Position numbers and translations under genes: made by a program. Below the pieces are notes generated by a model, which did no database searches, was not told the DNA's origin, and saw only the letters and a list, made by a program, of their open reading frames with translations. From Rhodanobacter sp. (GTDB lineage Bacteria; Pseudomonadota; Gammaproteobacteria; Xanthomonadales; Rhodanobacteraceae), in NCBI GenBank assembly GCA_022730075.1, contig DZBX01000010.1:1-39404 (forward strand): 39,404 bases of DNA. The letters are read 5' to 3'. Positions 1 to 10,267 of this stretch are shown piece after piece (the stretch's first letter is position 1; every line of letters begins with the position of its first letter).

Positions 1-424
1 GGAACAGGATTTGCGCATTGCTCGCCGTGTCCTGACTGGGGTTGAGCGTCTGCAATTCGCGCATGGCACGCAGGCCGATGGGCGTGGCGGCGTTGTCCAG
101 CCCCAGCACATTGGCGGCGAAGTTCAGGGTGATCAGGCCGATGGCGGGATGCCCCTCGGGCACCTCGGGCATCAGCCGCTTGAACAGCGGCCCGAGCGCC
201 CGCGCCAGCACCTCAACCAGCCCCGCGCGCTCGGCGATGCGCAGCAGCCCCAGCCACAAGGTGAGCGTGCCAAACAGCAGCACCATCACCTCGACCGACA
301 GCTTGGCCATGGCGAACAGGCTGTCGACCATCGCGGCGAAGACCGCAGCGTCACCGAACGACCAGCGCGCCAGCGCGGCCAGCGCGGCCGCCAGAAAGAA
401 ACCCAGCCAGAGGCGGTTGAGCAT
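1..424 (-). CDS. Nucleoside-recognition (SpmA-like) membrane protein, 3' end outside the window
   Basis: Reading leftward from ATG at 424, the frame stays open to the edge, giving 141 residues of the N-terminal part. The start MLNRLWLGFF leads into a hydrophobic segment. Further in are LTLWLGLLRIAERAGL and then NFAANVLGLDNAATPIGLRAM, which matches the conserved core of the SpmA/SpmB 'Gate' (nucleoside-recognition) family. In Bacillus these proteins act in spore maturation; in non-sporing proteobacteria they are inner-membrane proteins of unclear, probably transport-related, function. Many proteobacterial members are SpmA-SpmB fusions of about 400 residues, so more than half may lie beyond the edge. 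Family assignment is fairly sure; function is not. Confidence 0.8.
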   Translation of the reverse strand, partial: MLNRLWLGFFLAAALAALARWSFGDAAVFAAMVDSLFAMAKLSVEVMVLLFGTLTLWLGLLRIAERAGLVEVLARALGPLFKRLMPEVPEGHPAIGLITLNFAANVLGLDNAATPIGLRAMRELQTLNPSQDTASNAQILF

Positions 425-484
425 CGGACTCCCACTGCGCCCTGCGCGACGCGACGGCGCGCGCCGATGCTAACAGGCAGGCTG

Positions 485-1360
485 CTAGCGCATCGACGTG
501 CGCCGCAAGCTCAGCAGCGCCATGGCGATCAGCGCCATGCCGGCGACTTCCCAGATACCGGGACGCTCGTGCAGGATCAGCCAGGCCAGCAGCACGCCCA
601 TCAGCGGAATCGCCAGGCTGGTCAGGCTGGCCACCTGCGCCGGCAAACGCTGCACCACCAGCAGCCACAGCGCCCAACCGAGACCCGAGGCCAGCAGCAC
701 GTTGTAGGCCACCGCAGCGATGAACGGCGGCGTCCACTGCACCACGGGCTGCGGAATCAGCAAGGCCAGCAGGACCAGCAACAGCGTGCCGTACAGCATC
801 TGCCAGGCGCTGACGCTGAGTAGCGCGACATCGGGATGGCGCACGAACAGGCGCTTGGCCAGTACCGTGCCCACAGCCCAACTCAATCCGCCGGCCAGCG
901 CCAGCAGCACGCCGCGGGTGCTGCCCACGCCCTGCCACGGCGCGATCACCAGCAACAACCCGCAGGCGGCCACTGCGATGCTCCACCATTGGCGTCCGCC
1001 CGGGCGCGAGCCGAGCAGCGGCCATGCCAGCGCGATCGCCCAGAACGGCATGGTATAGGCCAGCAGTGCGGTCTTGCCGGCACCGCCGCTGACCAGCGCC
1101 CACTGCACCAGTGCCTGGAAACCTGCGGTCTGTGCCATGCCGATGCCCAGCGTCGGCCAAAATGGCGGCGGTGCCAGCGATTCGCGCCGCGCGAGCAGCA
1201 ACACAAACAGCACCGCCGTGCCGCCGACGTAGCGCAACGCCGAAAACGTGAACGGACCCGAATACGCCAGGGCCTGCTTCATCACGATCCAGTTGTAGCT
1301 CCAGATCAGCGTCAACGCGGCCAGCGCCAGCAGCGCGCCGCGTGCGCCGCGCGTGCTCAC
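485..1360 (-). CDS. EamA/DMT-family transporter
   Basis: This 291-residue integral membrane protein of the drug/metabolite transporter superfamily has two EamA repeats of about five helices each. The first repeat begins LTLIWSYNWIVMKQAL, the typical EamA opening. The second begins near LLALAGGLSWAVGTVLAKR and ends with the usual LTSLAIPLMGVLLAWLILHE motif. Such proteins export amino acids or other metabolites; the substrate cannot be read from sequence. The GTG start at 1358-1360 overlaps the TGA of the upstream tauE-like gene (GTGA, 4 bp), so the two are probably translationally coupled. An open frame continues far upstream of the GTG, but there it only shadows the tauE-like gene. Confidence 0.88.
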   Translation of the reverse strand: MSTRGARGALLALAALTLIWSYNWIVMKQALAYSGPFTFSALRYVGGTAVLFVLLLARRESLAPPPFWPTLGIGMAQTAGFQALVQWALVSGGAGKTALLAYTMPFWAIALAWPLLGSRPGGRQWWSIAVAACGLLLVIAPWQGVGSTRGVLLALAGGLSWAVGTVLAKRLFVRHPDVALLSVSAWQMLYGTLLLVLLALLIPQPVVQWTPPFIAAVAYNVLLASGLGWALWLLVVQRLPAQVASLTSLAIPLMGVLLAWLILHERPGIWEVAGMALIAMALLSLRRTSMR

Positions 1361-2154
1361 AGATGGAACGCGGCAAGGTTCCGGTACAGCATGTAGATCG
1401 CGGTCAAGGCCACGATCACTGCGAAGATCCAGTTCAGCGCTTTCTTGCTCTTGCCGAGGTGCGTGGCCAGACGCGCGCCGATCCAGCCTCCGGCCACGCC
1501 GCCCAGGATATACAGCCCGGCCACGCGCCAGTCGACCAGGCCCGACCACGCATAACTCAACGCCGTGGTCATGCCGAAGCTGCCCACCGAAAACAACGAA
1601 GTGCCGATCGCCGCGATGATCGGCATGCCGGTAGCCAGCATCAGCCCCGGCACGATCAGGAATCCGCCGCCGATACCGAAGAAGCCCGACAGCAGGCCGG
1701 CGCCCGCACCGACCACGATCAGCCACGCGGTTTCCACGGCGATCGGGCGCTTGATCACGTCGCCGGTGTGCTCGGCGCGCGGGCGGGTCATCAGGAAGGC
1801 CACCACCAGCATCAGGATCGCGAACAGGAACAGCAGCTTGTGCCCGCCGACCGCCTTGCCCAGGATCGAGCCGCCCAGCGCGGCGATGACCCCGGCGATG
1901 GCGAACACGATCGCGGCGCGCCAGCGCACGTTGCCGGCGCGCGCATGCGGGATCAGATTCAGATAGGCATTGATGCCCACCGCCAGCGCGGTGGTACCGA
2001 TCACCACGTGCGGATGATCGTGATAGCCGACGAAATAAGCCAGCAGCGGCACCGCCAGAATCGAACCGCCGCCGCCGATCAGGCCCAGCGAAAAACCCAC
2101 CGCCAGACCGGAAATCACGGCAAGGACATCCTGCAGCATGCTCAGGTGAACCAT
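1357..2154 (-). CDS. TauE/SafE-family sulfite/sulfonate exporter-like permease
   Basis: This 265-residue polytopic membrane protein has the internal duplication typical of the TauE/SafE (DUF81) family. Each half starts with a glycine-rich helix: GLAVGFSLGLIGGGGSILAVP near residues 15-35, then GAGLLSGFFGIGGGFLIVPG near 155-175. The family exports sulfite, sulfonates or organic sulfur compounds; the substrate here is unknown. Start: ATG at 2154, preceded by AGGCGG about seven bases upstream; an internal Met at codon 6 is possible. It overlaps the following EamA gene by 4 bp, so both probably form one leftward operon. The roughly 150 bp upstream (2155-2307) hold no recognisable gene. Confidence 0.9.
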   Translation of the reverse strand: MVHLSMLQDVLAVISGLAVGFSLGLIGGGGSILAVPLLAYFVGYHDHPHVVIGTTALAVGINAYLNLIPHARAGNVRWRAAIVFAIAGVIAALGGSILGKAVGGHKLLFLFAILMLVVAFLMTRPRAEHTGDVIKRPIAVETAWLIVVGAGAGLLSGFFGIGGGFLIVPGLMLATGMPIIAAIGTSLFSVGSFGMTTALSYAWSGLVDWRVAGLYILGGVAGGWIGARLATHLGKSKKALNWIFAVIVALTAIYMLYRNLAAFHL

Positions 2155-2307
2155 TGCGCACCGCCTGTTGATCGAAAAGGAATGGATATTGCCCGGTAGC
2201 GCGAAAATTAGCGCCTCCTGATACGACAGCCGTGCCCCCCGACAGTTCCACGGACTGCGGCACGCGGCGCGCAGGGCGACCCCATACGCCTGCGCATGCA
2301 GCTCGAA

Positions 2308-3474
2308 TCAGCCGACGCGCGCGAACACAGTCTTCAGATAGCGTCCTTCCGGAGCCGCCACGCGCCACGGATGGTCGGCACCAGCGCCGCCCACGTGCAG
2401 GATCTGCAAATCACGTCCGACCAGCGCCGCGGCGCGGCGCAGCGCCTCGAGAAACGCCGCCTCGTCCACCAGCCCGGTGCACGAACAGCTCAGCAGCAAG
2501 CCGCCCGGCGCCAGTGCGCGCATGGCCAGCGCGTTCATCGCCACGTAGGTGCGCAGCGCCTGCGGCAACCTGGCTGCATCGCGGGTGAGTTTGGCTGGAT
2601 CCAGCACCACGGTGTCCCAGCGCTGCCCGGCGGCCAATGCCTGTTCGAGGTAGGCGAACACATCCGCCGCGACGAATTCCGCCTGCAGCGCATTGCGCTC
2701 GGCATTGCTGCGCGCCAGTTGCAGCACCTCGGCATCGAGGTCCACGCCGATGACCTGCGTGCACCCCGCGCGCGCAGCATTCAGTGCGAATCCGCCGCTG
2801 TTGCAGCACAGATCCAGCATGCGGCCCGTGGCCCAGGCTCCCAGACGCGCGCGGTGCTCGCGCTGGTCGACGAAGAACCCGGTCTTGTGGCGGATTCCGG
2901 GTTGCACCTGGAATTCCAGGTCGTGCTCGCGTATCCAGCGCGGTGCCGGGATCGGCGCAGGCCGGCAATCGAAGCTCTCCTGCTTCTGCACATGCGTTTC
3001 GGCGAAGTGGTACAGCGTGGCTGCGGGATACTGCGCCAGCAGGGCCGCCTCGATGGCGCCGCGCAACTTCCACATGCCGGCGGCGAAGTATTCGATCACC
3101 AGCAGATCGGCGTAACGATCGACCACCAGGCCGGGCAGGCCGTCGCCTTCGGCATGGATCAGGCGCAACGCCCCCGCCGCCTCGTCCAGACCCAGCCACG
3201 CGCGCAAGGCCATGGCAGCCTTGACCCGCGCACCAATCCAGACACTGTCGATGGACTCGTGAGCGTCGCGTGTCAACACGCGCAGGCCGATGCGCGCGTG
3301 GCCGTTCCAGAAACCGCGTGCGAGGAAGCGTCCGCCGTCATCCACCAGGTCCACCACGCTGCCCGGCGCCAGGCGCGCATCCGCCTGCAACGCGCGGCGG
3401 AAGATGGCCGGATGCTGCGGCAGGCGCGGTGCCAACAGGCGCACCTGCGGATATGGATTGGGCGACGCACTCAT
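2308..3474 (-). CDS. RlmI-like class I SAM-dependent 23S rRNA methyltransferase
   Basis: The 388-residue protein matches the RlmI (YccW) family, which makes 5-methylcytosine in 23S rRNA. An N-terminal PUA-like domain (about residues 8-80, including RFLARGFWNGHARIGLRVL) precedes an EEHEE linker and a Rossmann methyltransferase domain with motif I MLDLCCNSGGFALNAARAG. Motif IV reads VVLDPAKL instead of the common DPPKF/DPPxL. The catalytic-cysteine motif is present as LLSCSCTGLVDE, and the C-terminal ADHPWRVAAPEGRYLK agrees with RlmI. E. coli RlmI has 396 residues. ATG at 3474 overlaps the TGA of the upstream membrane-protein gene (ATGA), so the two are coupled. The modified position (C1962 in E. 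coli) is inferred from the family only. Confidence 0.85.
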   Translation of the reverse strand: MSASPNPYPQVRLLAPRLPQHPAIFRRALQADARLAPGSVVDLVDDGGRFLARGFWNGHARIGLRVLTRDAHESIDSVWIGARVKAAMALRAWLGLDEAAGALRLIHAEGDGLPGLVVDRYADLLVIEYFAAGMWKLRGAIEAALLAQYPAATLYHFAETHVQKQESFDCRPAPIPAPRWIREHDLEFQVQPGIRHKTGFFVDQREHRARLGAWATGRMLDLCCNSGGFALNAARAGCTQVIGVDLDAEVLQLARSNAERNALQAEFVAADVFAYLEQALAAGQRWDTVVLDPAKLTRDAARLPQALRTYVAMNALAMRALAPGGLLLSCSCTGLVDEAAFLEALRRAAALVGRDLQILHVGGAGADHPWRVAAPEGRYLKTVFARVG

Positions 3475-3911
3475 GTGCGACGCGTCAGCCTGAGCAACAG
3501 GAACAGGATCAAGCCGATGAAATTCAGCCCGATGAACCAGTGCGCGCTGCCGCCGAGATACAGCTGCCAGCCGATATCCGGCACGCGGTAACCGAAACTC
3601 CAGTGGCCACCACGCGCGAAACCCAGCGCGGCCACCGCACCGGCGTGCCAGCCATAGCTCAACCACGGCGAACTCAGGATCGGCACCTGCGCCAGTTGCA
3701 GCCACTGCGACCAGGCACGGCCACGCGCATCACCACTGATCAGCCACACACCGGCGACCAGGATCAGCAGGAACAACAGCGCGCCCGCGAGCAGCAACGC
3801 GAACCATAGCGATTCGCGCACCGCGAACGCGCGCCCGACCAGCTCGAAGAATCCCCAGAAACCGCCGGCGATCTGCAGCACGCCGATCAGCCGATGAATC
3901 ATCGCGGACAT
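3471..3911 (-). CDS. Small integral membrane protein of unknown function
   Basis: This 146-residue protein has about four hydrophobic segments: near residues 8-27, 36-62 (LWFALLLAGALLFLLILVAG), a weaker one near 85-100, and a C-terminal one (WFIGLNFIGLILFLLL) followed by a basic tail. I do not recognise the family. The start at 3911 is supported by GGAG seven bases upstream; Met4 is an alternative. It shares ATGA with the downstream RlmI-like gene and is divergent from the small membrane gene at 4017, so 3912-4016 should hold two promoters. Linkage to an rRNA methyltransferase is probably operon sharing rather than joint function. Confidence 0.75.
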   Translation of the reverse strand: MSAMIHRLIGVLQIAGGFWGFFELVGRAFAVRESLWFALLLAGALLFLLILVAGVWLISGDARGRAWSQWLQLAQVPILSSPWLSYGWHAGAVAALGFARGGHWSFGYRVPDIGWQLYLGGSAHWFIGLNFIGLILFLLLRLTRRT

Positions 3912-4016
3912 AGGCTTCTCCGTGTCAAACCGGGATCATAGCCGCAGCGCAGCGTGCGCCATCCTCCGCGCAACGGGTTAAATTGCACGGCACTGTCTGC
4001 TTTCAAGGAGCGCCTG

Positions 4017-4265
4017 ATGCCGTGGCTGGGTGTGCTGGTATTCGCCAGCGGCGTGGTCCTGCCGATCGTCTTGCATGGCCCCGGCTGGCTGGGGCTGGGC
4101 TTGCTGCTGAGTTTCGTCGGTGGAACCTGGGCGGTACTGGCGCTGGCAGATGCGCGCATCACCGGCAGCGCGCGCGGCGAACATGTCAGCGATAGCCAGC
4201 TGCAGGCATGGCGCGAGATGCTGCGCCAGCAGCGCCCGCCGGATGAGCCCCCCACGCGAACTTGA
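4017..4265 (+). CDS. Small two-helix membrane protein of unknown function
   Basis: This is an 82-residue protein. The start at 4017 is chosen because AAGGAG lies just upstream with good spacing; a longer in-frame start at 3954 has no such site and would add a non-hydrophobic tail. Two adjacent hydrophobic helices (about residues 3-20 and 24-46, with [20 protein letters not shown]) are followed by a short charged cytoplasmic tail rich in Arg, Gln and Pro. I do not recognise the family. It lies 55 bp before acs and may share its transcript. Confidence 0.7.
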   Translation: MPWLGVLVFASGVVLPIVLHGPGWLGLGLLLSFVGGTWAVLALADARITGSARGEHVSDSQLQAWREMLRQQRPPDEPPTRT

Positions 4266-4320
4266 ACGCGTTCTGCCCGTTGACACCCGTTGCACCGCTT
4301 TGCCGATTCGAGGTTTTGCC

Positions 4321-6267
<1,947 letters not shown>

Positions 6268-6331
6268 ACGGCGTCAGCGAACCGATGCGGTGTCCCGCCG
6301 TCACGCGGTCACGGCTCGTGCGCGGCACGGC

Positions 6332-7372
6332 ATGGACGCGCTGAGCGAAACCACCTCCCTGCAGGCCTTGTTGCTGCGCGAGGCGTGGTGGCGTTGGCGC
6401 GCGCGGCATGGCCTTGCCCCGGGCCGGCTGCGCCTCGCGCGCGCTGGGCGCTTGGGACTACCCATCGCGGGTGCGGTGCTGGCGGGTTTGGCACTGGCTT
6501 GGCTGCTGCCCAATGTGGCTTTGCTGGCTGCGCGCCAGCCACTGTTTCCGCTGCTGCTGCTGGCCGCGTTCGCCGCACGCGGCGGACTCACTGCGGCGCA
6601 TGCGCTGCAGGCCGCCGCGGACGAGCATTGGTTGCAGGCCTTGCCATTGTCCGCGACGCGACGGCGCCTGCATGTCTGGTTGCTCGGCAGCCTGCGTGCC
6701 TGCGCGCGCACCCTGCCTCTGTGGCTGACATTGTACGTGGCGGTTTTCCGCGTGATGTCATTCGCGGCGATGCCGGCCGCTGGCGCTGCGCTTGTTGTCA
6801 TGTTTCTGGCTGGGGCCTGCGGCAGTCTTTGGGGCATGCGAAGCAGGCATGCGCGCCTTGATGCGCGCGTCATGCCGCGTGCATGCTCCGTTGCGCCACT
6901 GCTGGATGCGGACGGCGCCGCCTCGCTGCGCATCCTGCTGTGGCATTGGCAGCTGCGGCGCCTCGGTCATCTGCGTCCCGATCACCACAAACTGTTGCTC
7001 GCCGTGATCGCCCTCATGCTGCCAATAGGCACCCCGCTTGGCGCCGCGCTAATCATGCTCGCCTTCGCCTGGTTGATGGCCAGCGCATTCGACGCACTGA
7101 CCATCAGCCGCGCCACGCTGCTGCACGTGCTCATGCTCACCCAGGCATGCATCACCACGCCACGGCGCTGGCTGCTGGCGATACTGCCGCTGCCTTTGCT
7201 GGTGTTGGTCGGCGGCAGCCTGTGCGCGGCGACAGCGGTGCACGCGCTCGCCTGGTCAGACTCGTGGTTGCGCACGGCGCTGCTGTTCCTCCTGGTCTGC
7301 TGCGGGGTCGGGTTGTCGTTGCTGGTCATGCAACCGCTGCGGCTGCGGCGCCGGCTTGATCCATGGCGATGA
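6332..7372 (+). CDS. Probable ABC transporter membrane subunit (unassigned family)
   Basis: This protein of about 346 residues is very hydrophobic, with some eight predicted membrane segments. Examples are GLPIAGAVLAGLALAWLLPN near residue 45 and HALAWSDSWLRTALLFLLVC near the C terminus. I recognise no permease family by motif. It is assigned as the membrane partner because its stop overlaps the start of an ABC ATPase (7363) and no other permease is nearby. Start: ATG at 6332 is taken; an in-frame GTG at 6290 would add 14 mostly basic residues. It begins 64 bp after acs and may be co-transcribed with it. The arrangement (one permease, one ATPase, no substrate-binding protein) resembles ABC-2-type exporters, which is inference. 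Confidence 0.7.
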   Translation: MDALSETTSLQALLLREAWWRWRARHGLAPGRLRLARAGRLGLPIAGAVLAGLALAWLLPNVALLAARQPLFPLLLLAAFAARGGLTAAHALQAAADEHWLQALPLSATRRRLHVWLLGSLRACARTLPLWLTLYVAVFRVMSFAAMPAAGAALVVMFLAGACGSLWGMRSRHARLDARVMPRACSVAPLLDADGAASLRILLWHWQLRRLGHLRPDHHKLLLAVIALMLPIGTPLGAALIMLAFAWLMASAFDALTISRATLLHVLMLTQACITTPRRWLLAILPLPLLVLVGGSLCAATAVHALAWSDSWLRTALLFLLVCCGVGLSLLVMQPLRLRRRLDPWR

Positions 7373-8127
7373 ACCCCGCGCCAGCGTTGCTGGAAGTGCG
7401 CGGATTGAGCGTCGGTCGCGGCACGCAACGCATCCTCGATGGCGTCGATCTGCGTATCGACGGTGGTGAAATCATCGCGCTGCTGGGCGCCAACGGCGCC
7501 GGCAAGACCACCTTGGCACGGTGCGTGGCCGGGTTGATGCGGCCCGTGGCGGGCTCGGTGTGGCTGGCCGGCGTGCGCGTCGACAGCATGCACCCAGGCA
7601 GTCGCCGCGCTCTCGGCATGGCGGTCAACCACTGGCTGTTGCCGCTGGAACTCAGCGGTCACGAGTGCGTGCAATTGTTCGCGCGCGCGCAAGGCCAGCC
7701 CGGGCACGCGCCGGCCGCCGCACCCTTGCTGCTGAGCCTGGGCCTGGATGCGTCACGGCTGGCGCAGCCGCTGGGCTGTTATTCCCTGGGCATGCGCCAG
7801 AAACTGGGCTTGGCGCTGGGCATGCTGGGCAGTCCGCGCCTGCTCGTGCTCGATGAAAGCCTGGGCGGTCTGGATGCGGCAAGCCTGGCCGCTGCCGAGG
7901 CACAATTGCGCGCGCGCTGCGCGCAAGGCGCCGCGGTCCTGTTGGTGACACATGCGCTGGAGCATGCCGCGCGCTTTGCTGACCGCCTGTTGCTGTTGCA
8001 TGCCGGGCGCATTGTCGGTGCGTGGCGGCGCGATGAGCTCGCTGCGCTGGTGTCTCATGGGCATGATTTGCTGCAGGTGCTGGGAGCCGCCACGGCCATG
8101 CCGATCGACTCGGGCGATGCCGGATGA
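7363..8127 (+). CDS. ABC transporter ATP-binding subunit
   Basis: This 254-residue cytoplasmic ATPase powers the preceding membrane subunit. Motifs in order: Walker A GANGAGKT at about 42-49; an unusual Q-loop region (AVNHWLLPLELS); the ABC signature YSLGMRQKLGLA, with SLGMRQ in place of LSGGQ; Walker B RLLVLDESLGGLD; and the H-loop VTH. The D-loop side is atypical, since the usual DEP is DES. The overall pattern fits CcmA/exporter-type ATPases. Start: ATG at 7363 or the in-frame ATG at 7369, which forms ATGA with the permease stop; both overlap the permease, so coupling is clear. Its own end overlaps the next gene. Confidence 0.88.
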   Translation: MAMNPAPALLEVRGLSVGRGTQRILDGVDLRIDGGEIIALLGANGAGKTTLARCVAGLMRPVAGSVWLAGVRVDSMHPGSRRALGMAVNHWLLPLELSGHECVQLFARAQGQPGHAPAAAPLLLSLGLDASRLAQPLGCYSLGMRQKLGLALGMLGSPRLLVLDESLGGLDAASLAAAEAQLRARCAQGAAVLLVTHALEHAARFADRLLLLHAGRIVGAWRRDELAALVSHGHDLLQVLGAATAMPIDSGDAG

Positions 8128-8735
8128 ACCCCGGACCGTGTCCACGTACAACGATCCGCTGCTGGCTGACGCGTTGGCCAGCGCGCGCTGGCTGGAGCTG
8201 GGTTCGCGCCACCCTGGGCGCGACGCTGGCCACGGACGCCGCGGCCCTGTCGATCGTTCGCGATGAACATGGCAAGCCGCAGTTGACGGGCGCGCTGCGC
8301 GAGTGGCACTTCAGCCTGAGTCACAGCGGCGGCTGGGCGCTGCTGGCATTGGCGCAAGGCCAGCCCGTGGGCGTGGATCTGGAATGGCCACGGCCGCGCC
8401 GACGCTTGTTGGCCATGGCGCAGCGTTTTTTCACCGCAGCGGAAGCGGACGCCTTGCACAGCCTGGCCGAGGAGGAACGCTTGCGCGCGTTCTATTCACT
8501 GTGGACCGCCAAGGAGGCCGTGCTCAAGGCAGCCGGGGTCGGTATCGGCTTTGGGCTCGCCAAGGCCGGCATGGCCTGGCACCCCCCGGATTGGGTCGTC
8601 GATCGATTCGCCGACGCACTGGCACCGGCTGCGGCATGGCAACTGCATCCGCTGGTCTTGCCGGCGCCACTGCTCGGGCATCTGGCATGGCGTGGGCCGC
8701 AACGATCGGTGCAGTTGATCGACACACGCTTCTGA
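8124..8735 (+). CDS. 4'-phosphopantetheinyl transferase (Sfp-type), N-terminus probably frameshifted
   Basis: As read, this is 203 residues. It carries the Sfp/HetI signature motifs: HGKPQL, WHFSLSHSGGWALLAL, GVDLEWPRPRR (Mg-binding Asp/Glu) and FYSLWTAKEAVLKAAG (WxxKEAxxK). Such enzymes transfer phosphopantetheine from CoA to carrier-protein serines. ATG at 8124 overlaps the ATPase stop (ATGA). However, the first 28 codons look poorly coding, while another frame starting at ATG 8117 gives MPDEPRTVSTYNDPLLADAL followed by ASARWLELG and then runs out of frame. Removing one T of the TT at 8203-8204 would fuse ARWLELG to RATLGATLA in the main frame, so a one-base insertion or sequence error is likely. 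The core catalytic part is intact. The carrier-protein substrate is unknown. Confidence 0.85.
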   Translation: MNPGPCPRTTIRCWLTRWPARAGWSWVRATLGATLATDAAALSIVRDEHGKPQLTGALREWHFSLSHSGGWALLALAQGQPVGVDLEWPRPRRRLLAMAQRFFTAAEADALHSLAEEERLRAFYSLWTAKEAVLKAAGVGIGFGLAKAGMAWHPPDWVVDRFADALAPAAAWQLHPLVLPAPLLGHLAWRGPQRSVQLIDTRF

Positions 8736-8864
8736 TGTGTGTCGCAGCGTGGCTGTCTTGATCGCGACGCCAGTGTGACGGAACTTTTCGACGGCTCTCC
8801 TACTCTCATCACAGCATCTCCTGCCGTGAAATGCCCTTCGAGGTTCTGGCATCACACGGATTCC

Positions 8865-8891
8865 AAGCGCGCCTCGGGTGCGCTTTTTTTT
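8865..8891 (+). terminator. Rho-independent terminator after the ABC/PPTase cassette
   Basis: AAGCGC (8865-8870) and GCGCTT (8880-8885) form a stem with a 9-base loop, followed by an uninterrupted run of eight T ending at 8891. It sits 130 bp after the PPTase stop and 64 bp before pdxJ, so it separates the two transcription units. Confidence 0.8.
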
Positions 8892-8955
8892 GCCTGTCGT
8901 TTTGCGCCGGGCCGATCGCTGGCATGCTTGCCGCTTTCACGTCGCGGCCAAAGCC

Positions 8956-9708
8956 ATGACCCAGCTCAGCGTCAACCTCAACAAGATCGCCGTGCTGCGC
9001 AATTCGCGCGGCGGCAACGAGCCCAGCATCGAGCTGGCAGCGCGAACCTGTATCGCGGCCGGGGCACAGGGCATCACCGTGCATCCGCGTCCGGATTTGC
9101 GCCATATCCGGCCGCAGGATGTTCTGCAGCTGGCCGACCTGTGCCATGGCAAGGTGGAATACAACATCGAAGGCAACCCGTTCGCGCCGCCGCGTGGGCT
9201 CTATCCTGGATTGCTCGCGCTGGTGCGCGCCACGCGCCCCGCGCAAGTAACCCTGGTGCCGGATGGCGATGCGCAACTCACCTCGGACCACGGCTTTGCG
9301 CTGCCCGGCGATCTCGACAAACTGCAGCCCGTCGTCGCTGCGCTGCTTGCATACACCGCGCGTGTTTCGGTCTTCGTGGATGCCGGCAGCGTGGAGTTCA
9401 CTGGCTTGGCGGGCATCGGCGTGGCGCGCATCGAGATCTATACCGGCCCCTATGCCGAAGCCTGCGCCAGAAATCCAGCGGATGGCCGCGCCGCCTTGGC
9501 TGACTGCGTGCGCACGGCACAAGCGGCGCGCACGGCGGGGCTGCGGGTCAACGCCGGACACGATCTGGATCAGCGCAACCTGCCGTTGCTGCGCCGCGCC
9601 GTGCCTGATCTGGCCGAGGTTTCGATTGGTCATGCGCTGATCAGCGAAGCGCTGTACGCGGGACTCACCCCCACCGTCCATGCCTATTTGACGCTGCTGC
9701 GCGGCTGA
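8956..9708 (+). CDS. pdxJ: Pyridoxine 5'-phosphate synthase
   Basis: The 250-residue TIM-barrel enzyme condenses 1-deoxy-D-xylulose 5-phosphate with 3-amino-2-oxopropyl phosphate to make pyridoxine 5'-phosphate, the last ring-forming step of DXP-dependent vitamin B6 synthesis. Sequence marks: N-terminal [36 protein letters not shown], the phosphate-site region [32 protein letters not shown] and [11 protein letters not shown]. The wording ([18 protein letters not shown]) is the Xanthomonas type rather than the enterobacterial VHLREDRRHI type. ATG at 8956 matches the family N-terminus. It is convergent with the exbD genes, the position pdxJ also has in Xanthomonas. Confidence 0.96.
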   Translation: MTQLSVNLNKIAVLRNSRGGNEPSIELAARTCIAAGAQGITVHPRPDLRHIRPQDVLQLADLCHGKVEYNIEGNPFAPPRGLYPGLLALVRATRPAQVTLVPDGDAQLTSDHGFALPGDLDKLQPVVAALLAYTARVSVFVDAGSVEFTGLAGIGVARIEIYTGPYAEACARNPADGRAALADCVRTAQAARTAGLRVNAGHDLDQRNLPLLRRAVPDLAEVSIGHALISEALYAGLTPTVHAYLTLLRG

Positions 9709-9744
9709 GTGCGTGCGTACCCGTACCCGGGGCGAGTGACTCTA

Positions 9745-9773
9745 TGCAATGGGCGTCTGGCAACGCCACTGCA
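9745..9773. repeat. Imperfect inverted repeat between convergent pdxJ and exbD2
   Basis: TGCAATGGGCGT and ACGCCACTGCA pair imperfectly around CTGGCA, with an inner perfect five-base stem GGCGT/ACGCC. It lies in the 79 bp between the stops of two convergent genes, so it may serve as a bidirectional transcription end, but there is no T-run on either side. Confidence 0.35.
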
Positions 9774-9787
9774 TGGGTCATGTACGT

Positions 9788-10210
9788 TTATTCGCCCTGA
9801 TCGGTATTCTCGAAGCCGATCTTTTCCAGCCCGGCGCGCTTGGCATCGGCCAGCACCACCGCCACGTTCTGGTATTCGACGTTGGGCGATGCGTTGATCT
9901 GCAATTCGGGCTGCGGATTCTTCACCGCCGTCACCGCCAGCTGCGCCTTCAATTCGGAAATCGTGACCGGCAGGCTGTTCCAGAAAATGGAGCCATCGGC
10001 GCGAATCTGCAGCTTGATCGGCTCCGGTGGATTGAGCGGCGGCTGCACGTTGCGATTGGGTTGCGGCAGATCGATGCGGATGCGGTGGGTCAGCAGCGGC
10101 GCCGTGATCATGAAAATGATCAGCAGGACCAGCATCACGTCGACCAGCGGCGTGACGTTGATCTCCGACATGGGGCTGCTGCTGCCGCCGCTTTTGCTGC
10201 TGAAAGCCAT
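9788..10210 (-). CDS. exbD2: ExbD-family biopolymer transport protein (second copy)
   Basis: This is a 140-residue inner-membrane protein: a short cytoplasmic N-terminus, one helix (MSEINVTPLVDVMLVLLIIF) with the proton-path aspartate at residue 24, and a periplasmic domain with NPQPELQINASPN. ExbD works with ExbB as the proton-driven motor of TonB. It is the last gene of the leftward tonB-exbB-exbD-exbD unit and about half identical by eye to the copy upstream. In Xanthomonas campestris the corresponding second copy, exbD2, is reported as dispensable for iron uptake but needed in plant interaction; whether that applies here is unknown. Start at 10210 with AGG ten bases upstream. Confidence 0.92.
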   Translation of the reverse strand: MAFSSKSGGSSSPMSEINVTPLVDVMLVLLIIFMITAPLLTHRIRIDLPQPNRNVQPPLNPPEPIKLQIRADGSIFWNSLPVTISELKAQLAVTAVKNPQPELQINASPNVEYQNVAVVLADAKRAGLEKIGFENTDQGE

Positions 10211-10267
10211 CGCTTGCTACCTCATGCTCCGAGCGGGCCACGCTGTGTGCGTACCCGCGATGCGGAC

